A stretch of DNA of 64,000 bases, from assembly GCF_036959255.1 (NCBI RefSeq), contig NZ_JAWMTI010000012.1, forward strand, positions 1 through 64,000. The letters run 5' to 3'. This DNA is from Olivibacter sp036959255. GTDB lineage: Bacteria > Bacteroidota > Bacteroidia > Sphingobacteriales > Sphingobacteriaceae. The position numbers were made by a program, and so were the translations under genes. Below are positions 45,265 to 54,880 of the stretch, one piece after another (position 1 is the stretch's first letter; each line of letters starts with the position of its first letter). The notes under the pieces were generated by a model. It was not told the DNA's origin. It did not search any database and saw nothing but the letters and a program-made list of their open reading frames with translations.

Positions 45265-45915
45265 ATGAAAGGATATACTAGACCGCTTTTCCTCGTATTA
45301 ATTGTTTTATTTCTAGATCAGGCCATCAAATTCTGGATCAAGCTCAATATGACTTTAGGTCAGGAATTTAAAATCATAGGAAACCGGGCGCTCATTCATT
45401 TTACCGAAAACAACGGTATGGCTTTCGGTATGGAGTTTGGCGGCGAGAGTGGAAAGTTGGCGCTATCGGTGTTCCGTATACTCGCCGTACTGGGCATTGG
45501 ATACGGATTGATCTATATGATTAAACGTAAGTATCATCGTGGGCTCATTCTATGTGTCGCGCTGATATTTGCAGGAGCAATGGGGAACATCATCGACTCT
45601 ACGTTCTACGGTGTAATTTTCAGTGAAAGTACTTGGTACGAAAAAGCGCATCTATTCCCGGCAGGAGGTGGTTACAGCACGATATTCCATGGAAAGGTAG
45701 TGGATATGTTTTATTTTCCCTTATTGCAAGGAACATTTCCATCGTGGTTTCCACTATGGTCAAATGAAGAATTTATTTTCTTCAGGCCTGTATTCAATTT
45801 GGCAGATTCTGCCATTTCGGTTGGTGTAATCATTATACTCATCTTTCAGAAACGCTACTTTAAAGAAGAAATTCAAGAATCCGCCAGTTATCACAGTGAA
45901 GTAATTGAAGAATAA
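45265..45915 (+). CDS. lspA: Lipoprotein signal peptidase LspA
   Basis: Aspartic protease of the inner membrane that cleaves prolipoprotein signal peptides before the lipidated cysteine. The 216-residue protein has four predicted helices and both catalytic aspartates, D111 (GNIIDSTFYG) and D181 (FNLADSAISVG). It is longer than E. coli LspA because of an insert at about 118-170 in the periplasmic loop, common in Bacteroidetes. It follows the dksA-like gene. Confidence 0.95.
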   Translation: MKGYTRPLFLVLIVLFLDQAIKFWIKLNMTLGQEFKIIGNRALIHFTENNGMAFGMEFGGESGKLALSVFRILAVLGIGYGLIYMIKRKYHRGLILCVALIFAGAMGNIIDSTFYGVIFSESTWYEKAHLFPAGGGYSTIFHGKVVDMFYFPLLQGTFPSWFPLWSNEEFIFFRPVFNLADSAISVGVIIILIFQKRYFKEEIQESASYHSEVIEE

Positions 45916-46073
45916 AATTTTAAAATTACAGTTGATTGTAGCATTTTCTTTTATCGTCACGTTCTATATTAAAATATAAAACTTATAACAAGTCGGTGAA
46001 AGGCGTATGGATCAGCAGAATTAATTGCCATATTTGTACGAGCTTCATCACTTTAGAAGAAAAACTTATGCAG

Positions 46074-46784
46074 ATGAAAAAAATATTAGCAGCAGTATTG
46101 TTAGGAACAATCGCATTATCGGCTTCAGCACAAAATATCGATACAAGGAGGAAGATAGAAGTGTACGGGGCTGCTGAGGAAGAGATAACGCCGGATATTA
46201 TTTATGTATCAATATCTTTAAAAGAATATTTTAAAGATAATAATAACAAAAATAAGGTAACGATCGATGAACTTGAAAGACAGTTATCAACTGCAGTAAA
46301 GAAAGCTGGAATAAAAGAAGCAGATTTCACAATAGAGAATATATCCAGTTATAACTATATCGATCCCAAGAAGAAAAAAGATCCAGGTTTTTTGGCTAGT
46401 AAACAATATAAGGTAAAGGTAAGCAATCTGAATGCTATTAACAGTATCCTATCAAGTGTGGATGAAAAAGGGATTCAGTCCACTAATGTTGCCGGCTATG
46501 ACCATAGCAGGATGACTGAAATACGGAATGAACTTCGCATAAAAGCCGTAAAAAATGCTCAAGAGAAAGCAGCGGTGCTTGCACAAGCCTTAGGCGACAC
46601 CTTAGGAAAGGCTTTGGAAGTGAACGATAATAATACCGATGCAGGCAGTCCGCAAGCCATGTATAATACGATGGCTCTACGAGGAAAGGCTTCTGCTGAT
46701 TTTGCACCCCAAGAATCATTAGATATAGATTTTAAGAAAATTAAAGTTAACTATCAATTCAGGGTTGTGTTCGAGCTAAAATAA
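46074..46784 (+). CDS. SIMPL domain-containing secreted protein
   Basis: SIMPL/DUF541 proteins are small periplasmic or outer-membrane proteins with a poorly defined role. The frame opens with a GTG at 45996, but ATG at 46074 (or 46068) gives a proper signal peptide (MKKILAAVLLGTIALSASAQ) and 236 residues. The domain has VYGAAEEEITPDIIYVSISL and the usual AVLAQALG helix near the middle. The end has FRVVFELK. It is a single gene with a terminator after it. Confidence 0.85.
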   Translation: MKKILAAVLLGTIALSASAQNIDTRRKIEVYGAAEEEITPDIIYVSISLKEYFKDNNNKNKVTIDELERQLSTAVKKAGIKEADFTIENISSYNYIDPKKKKDPGFLASKQYKVKVSNLNAINSILSSVDEKGIQSTNVAGYDHSRMTEIRNELRIKAVKNAQEKAAVLAQALGDTLGKALEVNDNNTDAGSPQAMYNTMALRGKASADFAPQESLDIDFKKIKVNYQFRVVFELK

Positions 46785-46805
46785 TAAATACAGAACTATA
46801 TCTTT

Positions 46806-46840
46806 AAGCCAAGAGAAGCAAACCTCTTGGCTTTTTTTTT
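46806..46840 (+). terminator. Terminator after the SIMPL gene
   Basis: Ten-base arms (AAGCCAAGAG and CTCTTGGCTT), eight-base loop, followed by nine or more T: a textbook intrinsic terminator. Confidence 0.92.
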
Positions 46841-46929
46841 GCTCGAGTCATTTAAAATTCAAGAACCGGGTTACCAAAAACATTTTGTTATAAAATGAAG
46901 TTTTATAATAACACGAAAACTAAACTAAA

Positions 46930-49653
46930 ATGGATAAACAAATAGCCTCCCTTCGTCAACTGCAGAACAGCGGAAAGCAAATAGAAAAGCTTCCGTTTTC
47001 CATTCGAATTTTATTGGAGAATGTTATACGCAATCATGATGGATTTTCTATTACCGATGAACATGTAGAAACACTCGTTCAGTGGGAGCCAAGCGGTACC
47101 GATAAGGAGATTCCTTTTAAACCTGCTCGGGTACTTATGCAGGATTTTACCGGTGTACCTGCGGTTGTTGATATTGCCTCCATTAGAGCAGAAGTAATAC
47201 GAAAAGGAAAAGATGGAAATAAAATCAATCCTGCGATCCCGGTTGATCTAGTAATTGACCACTCAGTTCAGGTAGATTACTTTGGTACTGATTACGCTTA
47301 TGAACGAAATGTCGACCTCGAATATGAACGGAATGCAGAACGGTATCAATTGTTAAAATGGGCTCAAAAAGGATTAAATAACTTCACTGTGGTGCCACCG
47401 GGAATGGGCATCTGCCATCAAGTTAATCTTGAATATCTAGCCAAGGGTATTATCGATCGAGATGGATGGTATTTTCCTGACACATTGGTAGGTACAGATT
47501 CTCATACACCTATGGTTAACGGAATTGGTGTTCTAGGTTGGGGTGTCGGTGGTATCGAAGCGGAAGCGGCCATGTTGGGTCAACCAATATATTTTACTTG
47601 CCCACAAGTCGTCGGCTTAAAGCTAACAGGAAAAATACCCGAAGGATGTACCGCAACAGACATGGTATTAGCCATTACAAAGCTGCTTCGAGATTATGGT
47701 GTAGTTGGTAAATTTGTGGAAGTATTTGGAGAGGGGCTCGACAACTTGACGGTAACCGATCGTGCAACCATTTCAAATATGTCACCCGAATTCGGTTGTA
47801 CAGTAACTTATTTCCCCATCGATCACCAAACCCTCGATTATATGCAGCGAACGAATCGGTCGGAGGAACATATTCGTTTGGTAGAAGCATATTGTAAAGA
47901 GAATCTCTTATGGCGTAAAGGCGATGAAATGATTCAATACACTGATATCCTTTATCTGGATTTAAGTACGTTGGAACCGACAGTCGCCGGCCCTAAAAGA
48001 CCCCAGGATAAGATTTTGATTAAGGATCTTTATCTTAAATTTGGTGAATTATTAAACAAAGAATATAGTCGTACCTACGTGCCCTATAAAGATAGAGCCG
48101 TAAATACCTGGTTATCTGAAGGGGGGTCCAGAACACAATTTACTCCTGGAAGATCGCAACCTTCGTCACAGACAACCGTTAAAAGTGATCAGCTAAAAAC
48201 AGTAAGGATAATTAACAATAACCAGGAATATGAATTAAGTGATGGTTCCATTGTTATAGCTGCCATCACCAGTTGTACGAATACCTCCAATCCTGCTGTA
48301 ATGATCGGTGCAGGCCTCGTAGCCCGAAAAGCGGTGGCTCGCGGCTTACGCACCAAATCGTGGGTCAAAACCAGCTTAGCCCCCGGTTCAAAAGTAGTAA
48401 CAGCTTATTTGGAGCGCTCAGGCCTATTAGAAGACCTCGAAGCGTTACGATTCCATCACGTAGGTTATGGATGTACTTCCTGTATTGGAAATAGCGGTCC
48501 CTTACCACCTCATATAGCAGAGGCCGTTGACCAAGCGGAACTCGTTGTCACGTCCATTTTAAGCGGTAATCGAAATTTTGAGGCGCGCGTACATCCCCAA
48601 GTAAAAATGAATTTCCTCGCCTCTCCGATGCTTGTAGTAGTCTATGCACTTATTGGTAGAATTGATGTAGATATTCTTCATGACCCAATCGATACCGACC
48701 CCAACGGAGAGCCTGTTTATCTAAAAGATATTTGGCCAACCCAAGAAGAAATTAGTCAAGTTATCCAATCATCCCTAAAACAGGCTGATTTCAAAAAAGT
48801 ATATGATGTCATCTTTGATGGAAACGAGCAATGGCAAAATCTGATAGCTCCTACAGGGACAGACTATCAATGGGACGAGAACTCTACTTATATACAAGAA
48901 GCACCTTTCTTTAAAAATATCAGTGATGAGCTTAGCCCGATCCGTGATATCGAGGGTGCACGGGTTTTATTATATTTGGGTGATTCTGTAACCACAGATC
49001 ATATCTCTCCAGCCGGTTCGTTCAAGTCAGATACCGCTGCAGGTCAATATTTGAAAAGCAAGGGAGTTGCTGTTAAGGATTTCAACTCATATGGATCCAG
49101 GCGCGGCAATCATGAGGTTATGGTGCGAGGGACATTTGCCAATGTTCGTATTAAAAATAGAATTTCCGACAAAGAAGGAGGCTATACAACCTACTTTAAA
49201 ACTGGAGAAACACAGAACATTTATGAAGCTGCTTCTAACTATCAAAAGGATGCCATCCCACTTATTATTCTGGCGGGTAAAGAATACGGTAGCGGTTCAT
49301 CGAGAGATTGGGCGGCAAAGGGTACGAATCTACTTGGCGTTAAGGCAGTGATTGCAGAAAGTTTCGAGCGTATACATCGAAGCAATTTAGTGGGTATGGG
49401 CGTAGCGCCATTGGAATTTTTACCTGGTGAAAATGCTGATATACTGGGTCTAACAGGTAAAGAAACTTTTTATATTAAAGGCCTGGCAGATCAGCTGATA
49501 CCACATAAAATCCTCGAGGTAGACGTGTTGGACGAACAAGGGAAAAACTTATCTTTTAAAGTAAAAGCTCGATTTGATTCGGCGATTGAAATAGCATATT
49601 ATAAAAACGGCGGTATATTACATTATGTTTTAAGAAATTTTCTAAAAGCATAA
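46930..49653 (+). CDS. acnA: Aconitate hydratase A (AcnA/IRP type)
   Basis: Interconverts citrate and isocitrate through cis-aconitate. The 907-residue protein is the AcnA form with the C-terminal swivel domain last. The [4Fe-4S] ligands are C449 (TSCTNTS), C515 and C518 (GCTSCIG). Typical are TDSHTPMVNG, VGGIEAEAAM and GKEYGSGSSRDWAAKG near the C-terminus. Length is standard (about 890-930). It stands alone. Confidence 0.97.
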   Translation: MDKQIASLRQLQNSGKQIEKLPFSIRILLENVIRNHDGFSITDEHVETLVQWEPSGTDKEIPFKPARVLMQDFTGVPAVVDIASIRAEVIRKGKDGNKINPAIPVDLVIDHSVQVDYFGTDYAYERNVDLEYERNAERYQLLKWAQKGLNNFTVVPPGMGICHQVNLEYLAKGIIDRDGWYFPDTLVGTDSHTPMVNGIGVLGWGVGGIEAEAAMLGQPIYFTCPQVVGLKLTGKIPEGCTATDMVLAITKLLRDYGVVGKFVEVFGEGLDNLTVTDRATISNMSPEFGCTVTYFPIDHQTLDYMQRTNRSEEHIRLVEAYCKENLLWRKGDEMIQYTDILYLDLSTLEPTVAGPKRPQDKILIKDLYLKFGELLNKEYSRTYVPYKDRAVNTWLSEGGSRTQFTPGRSQPSSQTTVKSDQLKTVRIINNNQEYELSDGSIVIAAITSCTNTSNPAVMIGAGLVARKAVARGLRTKSWVKTSLAPGSKVVTAYLERSGLLEDLEALRFHHVGYGCTSCIGNSGPLPPHIAEAVDQAELVVTSILSGNRNFEARVHPQVKMNFLASPMLVVVYALIGRIDVDILHDPIDTDPNGEPVYLKDIWPTQEEISQVIQSSLKQADFKKVYDVIFDGNEQWQNLIAPTGTDYQWDENSTYIQEAPFFKNISDELSPIRDIEGARVLLYLGDSVTTDHISPAGSFKSDTAAGQYLKSKGVAVKDFNSYGSRRGNHEVMVRGTFANVRIKNRISDKEGGYTTYFKTGETQNIYEAASNYQKDAIPLIILAGKEYGSGSSRDWAAKGTNLLGVKAVIAESFERIHRSNLVGMGVAPLEFLPGENADILGLTGKETFYIKGLADQLIPHKILEVDVLDEQGKNLSFKVKARFDSAIEIAYYKNGGILHYVLRNFLKA

Positions 49654-49853
49654 CTTGCAAAAACAGGGTTTCAGCGTACTAATTGTCAGCTTGTTAACCT
49701 ATATTTGTGAATATTTTCTCTCGTTAAGCACAAAATAATATTAAATTTCATTTTTTATATTTTTTTTCTTATATTTATGTTTTACGATCAATAAAAACCT
49801 GAAATCACGTTACGTGTTTTATTTTTATTTAAAAAGCAAGGAGGGATTAGGAA

Positions 49854-50039
49854 ATGAAGAAATTATTTTTAGTGTTGATGGCAGCGATTTATTCAAACGC
49901 AGCATTGTCCAACCAAGTGGGCGTTGCGGAAGAGTACAGTACGCCCAAAGCAGTAGCCTATCTTGTTATTGGCGTTATTTTGGTCACCATCATCGTAACA
50001 GTGCTCTACAAGCGTCCTAAACGTAAATTTAACGAATAA
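49854..50039 (+). CDS. Small membrane protein (61 residues), unknown
   Basis: A hydrophobic start like a signal peptide (MKKLFLVLMAAIYSNAALS) is followed by about 15 polar residues, a membrane segment (about 34-52) and a basic tail YKRPKRKFNE. No family is recognised. Evidence that it is real: a strong Shine-Dalgarno AAGGAGGG (49838-49845, eight bases before ATG), a terminator whose left arm overlaps the stop codon, and a start upstream of no other gene. Its place is between acnA and ligA on the same strand. Confidence 0.7.
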   Translation: MKKLFLVLMAAIYSNAALSNQVGVAEEYSTPKAVAYLVIGVILVTIIVTVLYKRPKRKFNE

Positions 50040-50067
50040 ATAGTACCCTTTAGAAGGGTACTATTTT
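50038..50067 (+). terminator. Terminator of the small membrane protein gene
   Basis: Thirteen-base perfect arms with a three-base loop; TTTT follows. It overlaps the stop codon, as in other compact bacterial genes. Confidence 0.88.
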
Positions 50068-50244
50068 ATAAACCACACCTTTCTTCTATTACTTATAATT
50101 TTCTTATCTCTTATTCAATTAATTCAATAGCTTTAAAGCATACTGTATACCTATTTCAAAAATAAGGTTTCTCAGGCCCTGAAAAACGCGCGCGCTAAAA
50201 TCACAGATTGATTCAGAGAACTAGAAATTTTATTAACTTCGCAT

Positions 50245-52263
50245 ATGCAAAGGAACGATGCATTAAGTCGCATAGAAGCACTAACTAAAGAGCTAAACGA
50301 TCACAATTACAAATATTATGTACTCGCACAACCGAGTATATCTGACTTTGATTTTGACCACAAATTGGCAGAATTAGCTGCGCTGGAAAAAGAATATCCC
50401 GAATTTCTAGACCCTGATTCTCCAACTCAAAAAGTTGGCGGGGATATTACCAAGCAATTTAAAACCGTTCGCCACAAATGGCCTATGCTCTCTTTGAGCA
50501 ACACCTATAGCGAAAAAGAGCTCAAAGATTTCGACGAGCGAGTACGCAAAGTACTGGGAGACGATTTTGAATATGTTTGCGAACTTAAATTTGACGGGTT
50601 GTCGATTAGCTTAACTTATGAACACGGTGTACTCACGAGAGGGGTCACCAGAGGAGACGGCACACAAGGTGACGAAGTAACCACCAATATAAAAACGATA
50701 AAAAGTGTTCCGAATAAAATTAAATCAGGTCAGTTTCCTGATCTCTTTGAGATTCGGGGCGAAGTTTTTATGCATCGGGCAGCATTTGAACGGCTAAATA
50801 AAGAACGGGTAGAAAATGAGGAAATCCCCTATGCTAATCCACGTAATTTCGCGGCAGGTACTATTAAACTACAAGATTCCTCAGAAGTAGCGAGACGCCC
50901 CTTGGATTGCTTTCTTTATTTCCTGTATATGGATAATCGCGACCGTGTATACGCAACACACTGGGAGAGCTTAGAAGCTGTCAAATCTTGGGGCTTTCAT
51001 GTTTGTGAACATACGAAGCTCTGCCGTACTATTGATGAAGTTTTGCAGTTTATTGGATATTGGGATGACGCAAGACATAATCTTTCATACGATATTGACG
51101 GGATTGTCATTAAAGTGAACAGCTATGCACAACAACACGAGCTCGGTTTTACGGCAAAATCACCGCGTTGGGCAATAGCTTATAAATACAAAGCAGAAGA
51201 GGTGGAGACAATTCTTAAATCCGTAAGTTATCAAGTAGGAAGAACAGGTGCTGTAACGCCGGTTGCTAATCTAGAACCGGTACAATTATCCGGTACAACG
51301 GTGAAAAGAGCTACACTTCACAATGCCAACGAGATTGTACGACTCGATCTCCATGAGCTGGATACTGTTATGGTAGAGAAAGGTGGCGAGATCATTCCGA
51401 AGATCATCGGTGTTAACAAAGATAAGCGCGTCCCTGATACGAAGCAAATAACCTATCCTATATGCTGTCCTGTATGTGGTACGACTTTAATTCGCAAAGA
51501 AGGAGAGGCTGTACATTACTGTCCTAATGAATTAGGATGTCCTCCGCAAATCGTCGGGAAAATTCAACATTTTATTAGTAGAAAAGCGATGGATATCGAG
51601 GGTATGGGAAATGAAACCGTTGAAGTATTATACAAAAAGGGTTTACTAAAGCAAATAAGCGACCTCTATCAATTACATCTTCATAAAGAAGAGCTTGAAC
51701 AGATTGAACGTTTCGGTGAAAAGTCTATCAATAACATGCTTCTCGGTATTCAAAAATCAAAAGAGCAACCTTTTCAGAAAGTGTTATTTGGTCTAGGAAT
51801 CCGCTATGTTGGTGAAACGATTGCTAAAAAGCTCGCCACTAGTTTTAAAAACATAGATCACCTAATTCAAGCTAATGAGGAAGAAATCGCTGCTGTTGAC
51901 GAGATCGGCGAAAGGATAGCACGGAGCGTTAAGGAATATTTCAGCAATGAACTTCATCTACAACAGGTTACTATCTTAAAAAACGAGGATTTGCAATTTG
52001 CAATTGTTGAAGAGGAATTTCAGCTGAATAGCGATAAGCTGGTCGATAAGTCATTCGTTATATCCGGTGTTTTCGAAAATTATAGTCGAGAAGACTTGGG
52101 AAAAATCATTGTTCAGAATGGCGGAAAGCTATTAAGCAGCATTAGTGCAAAGTTAGACTATTTAATAGCAGGCGACAAAATGGGGCCGTCAAAACTTGCA
52201 AAAGCTCAGAAACTTAACATCCCCATCATTTCTGAAGAGGAGTTAATAAAAATGATTCAGTAG
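50245..52263 (+). CDS. ligA: NAD-dependent DNA ligase LigA
   Basis: Seals nicks in DNA during replication and repair, using NAD. The 672-residue protein has the Ia domain at the N-terminus, the adenylation lysine K115 (ELKFDG), an OB fold, a zinc finger of four cysteines (CPVCG...HYCPNELGC at about 410-432), the HhH region and a BRCT domain at the end (about 595-672). Length and all domains are standard. Its stop codon overlaps a -7 box for dapA. Confidence 0.97.
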   Translation: MQRNDALSRIEALTKELNDHNYKYYVLAQPSISDFDFDHKLAELAALEKEYPEFLDPDSPTQKVGGDITKQFKTVRHKWPMLSLSNTYSEKELKDFDERVRKVLGDDFEYVCELKFDGLSISLTYEHGVLTRGVTRGDGTQGDEVTTNIKTIKSVPNKIKSGQFPDLFEIRGEVFMHRAAFERLNKERVENEEIPYANPRNFAAGTIKLQDSSEVARRPLDCFLYFLYMDNRDRVYATHWESLEAVKSWGFHVCEHTKLCRTIDEVLQFIGYWDDARHNLSYDIDGIVIKVNSYAQQHELGFTAKSPRWAIAYKYKAEEVETILKSVSYQVGRTGAVTPVANLEPVQLSGTTVKRATLHNANEIVRLDLHELDTVMVEKGGEIIPKIIGVNKDKRVPDTKQITYPICCPVCGTTLIRKEGEAVHYCPNELGCPPQIVGKIQHFISRKAMDIEGMGNETVEVLYKKGLLKQISDLYQLHLHKEELEQIERFGEKSINNMLLGIQKSKEQPFQKVLFGLGIRYVGETIAKKLATSFKNIDHLIQANEEEIAAVDEIGERIARSVKEYFSNELHLQQVTILKNEDLQFAIVEEEFQLNSDKLVDKSFVISGVFENYSREDLGKIIVQNGGKLLSSISAKLDYLIAGDKMGPSKLAKAQKLNIPIISEEELIKMIQ

Positions 52264-52268
52264 CTTTG
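52261..52268 (+). promoter_or_regulatory. -7 box of dapA overlapping the ligA stop
   Basis: TAGCTTTG, exact TAnnTTTG; its first three bases are the ligA TAG stop. No -33 TTG is seen upstream, so it is weak. Confidence 0.3.
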
Positions 52269-52323
52269 CAATATATTTCCCGTGAATACAAAAGAATAAG
52301 TAATAAATCAAATATAAAAAGGA

Positions 52324-53229
52324 ATGAATAGCCTACATGGTGCCGGAGTGGCATTAGTAACCCCATTCAATAGCGATGGGAGTATCGACTTCGAGGGATT
52401 AGCTAATTTGATCGAATATCAAATAGAAGGAGGGATGGATTACCTGGTTAGCATGGGTACAACCGGGGAAGTAGCTACCTTGACAAAAGAGGAGAAGAAG
52501 CATATTTTAGACTTTACCGCAGAAAAAGTGGCAGGCCGTGTCCCCTTGGTTGCTGGTTTTGGAGGGAATAACACCGCCGAGTTAGTAGCACAGATAAAGG
52601 AATTTAAGAACCCTGCTTATCAAGCCATTTTATCGGTAAGTCCCTATTATAACAAACCAACCCAAGAAGGAATTTATCAACATTATAAGGCAATAGCGCA
52701 AGCTACTACACTCCCTATCATCTTATATAATGTACCTGGGAGAACAGGTAGTATGATAAATGTGGACACCATTATTCGCCTGGCCAATGATTTTGACAAT
52801 ATCGTCGGTGTAAAAGAGGCCTCTGCCAATTTTGAACACTTTACACGTATTATGGCCAACAAACCAGATGCATTCCTGTTAATTTCAGGCGACGACGCAC
52901 TTACACTCCCCATGATGTCATTAGGAGCGGTAGGAGTAATCACGGTTGTAGGCAATGCTTTTCCAAAACAAACACAGCAATTAGTTAGGTATTGCAATGA
53001 ATGGCATTATGAGGAAGCCCGTAAACTTCACTATGAATTACTAAACATTGATGATCTTTGTTTCATTGAGGGAAATCCAGCAGGTGTGAAAGAAATGCTT
53101 CAAGAACTTGGTGTATGCAAGAATCATGTACGCTTACCATTGGTCGGTGTCGGGGAAGAAACCAAGCGGAGGATTGCGATAGCGGTTAAGGATTTGCAAG
53201 TTAAAACAAAACTTACCGCGGCAAATTAA
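52324..53229 (+). CDS. dapA: 4-hydroxy-tetrahydrodipicolinate synthase DapA
   Basis: Condenses pyruvate with aspartate semialdehyde, the first step of the diaminopimelate/lysine branch that feeds peptidoglycan. The 301-residue protein has MGTTGEVATL (44-53), Y135 (LYNVPGRTG) and the Schiff-base lysine K164 (VGVKEAS). Length is normal. The next gene is convergent, with a perfect terminator between. Confidence 0.96.
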   Translation: MNSLHGAGVALVTPFNSDGSIDFEGLANLIEYQIEGGMDYLVSMGTTGEVATLTKEEKKHILDFTAEKVAGRVPLVAGFGGNNTAELVAQIKEFKNPAYQAILSVSPYYNKPTQEGIYQHYKAIAQATTLPIILYNVPGRTGSMINVDTIIRLANDFDNIVGVKEASANFEHFTRIMANKPDAFLLISGDDALTLPMMSLGAVGVITVVGNAFPKQTQQLVRYCNEWHYEEARKLHYELLNIDDLCFIEGNPAGVKEMLQELGVCKNHVRLPLVGVGEETKRRIAIAVKDLQVKTKLTAAN

Positions 53230-53243
53230 ATTAAGCGACATTT

Positions 53244-53285
53244 AAAAAGATAAGCCTACCGGTATTCCGGTAGGCTTATCTTTTT
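53244..53285. terminator. Bidirectional terminator between dapA and the oxoamine synthase gene
   Basis: Nineteen-base perfect arms with a four-base loop, flanked by A on the left and T on the right. The strongest terminator in the window. Confidence 0.95.
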
Positions 53286-53321
53286 ACAAAACGTAAAAGA
53301 AAACTTAGTCATTCCTTTTTA

Positions 53322-54563
53322 TTATGCCGGCACTACTTGTTGCTCTCTATAGTGGCCATTATTTAGTTTTTCTGCAATTTCAGAGAACGCAAAAATTGTC
53401 CGCTTAACGTCTTCGAGCGTATGCATTGCTGTCGGAATCAATCTCAATTCAATCTGTCCCTTTGGAATTACGGGGTAAACAACAATAGAACAGAAAATAC
53501 CATAGTTTTCTCTCAAATCCATGGTTAAGGCCGTCGCTTCCGATAAATCGCCTTTCAAAAACACAGGCGTTACCATGGTATTTGTATGGCCAATATCAAA
53601 TCCATTATCTCTTAGGCCCTTCTGTAAGGACAAAGCAACTTCCCAAAGCTTCTCTCTAAGCCCGGGTTCTCCTTTCAATAACTCCAGACGTTTTTGTAAA
53701 CCAACAACCATAGGCATTGGCAAAGACTTCGCAAAGGTTTGAGAGCGCATGTTATAACGCAAGAACGTCACGATCTCTTCTTTGGCTGCGACAAAAGCAC
53801 CAATACCGGCCATTGACTTCGCGAAAGTCCCAAAGTAAATATCCACGCCATCTATACAGTTCTGTGCCTCGTGTGTTCCGGCGCCTGTTGGCCCCATTGT
53901 ACCAAAACCATGTGCATCGTCTACGAGTAGTCTGAAACTAAATTTTCTTTTTAGCGCATTGATCTCCTTTAACTTGCCCTGCGCTCCAGACATACCGAAC
54001 ACTCCTTCTGTAATAACCAATATAGCTCCACCTGTTTGCTCAACGATCTTAGTGGCACGTTCTAATTGCTTTTTACAACTTTCTACATCGTTATGTTGAT
54101 AAACATATCGTTTACCCATATGTAAACGAACGCCGTCTATAATACAAGCATGCGATTCGGCATCATATACGATCACATCATTCCTGTCCACCAGTGCGTC
54201 TATGATAGATACCATCCCCTGATAACCATAGTTTAGAAGAAAAGCATCTTCCTTTCCTACAAACGTGGCCAAATCTTGCTCTAAGATTTCATGTTGATTT
54301 GAATTACCAGACATCATCCTTGCTCCCATGGGGTAGGCCATACCGTACGACTTTGCGGCCTCAGCATCTGCTGCACGCACTTCCGGATGGTTTGCTAAAC
54401 CTAGATAGTTGTTTAAGCTCCAAACAAGATGGTCTTTCCCTCTAAATTTCATGTGTGCACCGATCTCCCCTTCCAGTTTTGGAAAAGAAAAATAACCATG
54501 AGACCATTTGTGATGTTGTCCAATTGGACCTAAATTTTTTGATATTTTATCGAATAAATCCAA
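53322..54563 (-). CDS. Alpha-oxoamine synthase family PLP enzyme (serine palmitoyltransferase / glycine C-acetyltransferase-like)
   Basis: PLP enzyme that condenses an amino acid with an acyl-CoA. The 413-residue protein has the fold-type I features: YDAESHACIIDG, the PLP-binding DDAHGFGTMGPTG, and the lysine in GTFAKSMAGIGAF. It starts with a TTG (54563); no other start fits. Members include serine palmitoyltransferase, 2-amino-3-ketobutyrate ligase, 8-amino-7-oxononanoate synthase and cysteate acyltransferase of sulfonolipid synthesis. Its N-terminal YFSFPKLEGEIGAHMKFRG differs from Sphingobacterium serine palmitoyltransferase, so the amino-acid substrate is uncertain; a lipid role is plausible in this phylum. 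Confidence 0.8.
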   Translation of the reverse strand: MDLFDKISKNLGPIGQHHKWSHGYFSFPKLEGEIGAHMKFRGKDHLVWSLNNYLGLANHPEVRAADAEAAKSYGMAYPMGARMMSGNSNQHEILEQDLATFVGKEDAFLLNYGYQGMVSIIDALVDRNDVIVYDAESHACIIDGVRLHMGKRYVYQHNDVESCKKQLERATKIVEQTGGAILVITEGVFGMSGAQGKLKEINALKRKFSFRLLVDDAHGFGTMGPTGAGTHEAQNCIDGVDIYFGTFAKSMAGIGAFVAAKEEIVTFLRYNMRSQTFAKSLPMPMVVGLQKRLELLKGEPGLREKLWEVALSLQKGLRDNGFDIGHTNTMVTPVFLKGDLSEATALTMDLRENYGIFCSIVVYPVIPKGQIELRLIPTAMHTLEDVKRTIFAFSEIAEKLNNGHYREQQVVPA

Positions 54564-54728
54564 AGTAAATACGTTTAATTTAATTAATACCTCTCAAAAC
54601 CACAAATCCAACTTAGGTCTTTTTTAGAAAACAAATTGAATGCATCCCTTTAAGGATTCGTGCTAAAGGGTTTGTCACTGCTATTCTGATTTCTTAAAAG
54701 CCACAATACGTGGTTATTAAATTGTTTA

Positions 54729-54759
54729 CAAAGATAAAGTTTCACCGCAGAATTATCAA
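54729..54759 (-). promoter_or_regulatory. Promoter of the oxoamine synthase gene
   Basis: TTG (54757-54759), 20 bases, TATCTTTG on the minus strand. It leaves a leader of about 160 bases, longer than usual here. Confidence 0.55.
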
Positions 54760-54822
54760 CTTTCTAGTGAACCATAATCGAAATGGGTATAAAAACTTCT
54801 CTTTTATGTATTTTTTTAAACA

Positions 54823-54860
54823 AAAAGGCCAGAAGAGCGCATCGCTCTTTCTGGCCTTTT
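54823..54860. terminator. Terminator after ftsZ
   Basis: A hairpin of 17-18 base arms with one bulged A and a three-base loop, T- and A-flanked on both sides, 21 bases past the ftsZ stop. Confidence 0.85.
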
Positions 54861-54880
54861 CTACTATTAGTTATAACAAT

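Larger units (their letters stand above)
54564..54880. other. Intergenic region between two minus-strand genes
   Basis: 317 bases with the promoter of the oxoamine synthase gene (54729-54759) and the ftsZ terminator (54823-54860). Nothing else is recognisable. Confidence 0.6.

Noticed and set aside
49806..49816. CACGT-T-ACGTG palindrome before the 61-residue protein gene
   Set aside because: Short (11 bases) and with no second copy noticed; may be chance.
50234..50241. TAACTTCG as a -7 box for ligA
   Set aside because: One mismatch and so close to the ATG that transcription would start inside the start codon.
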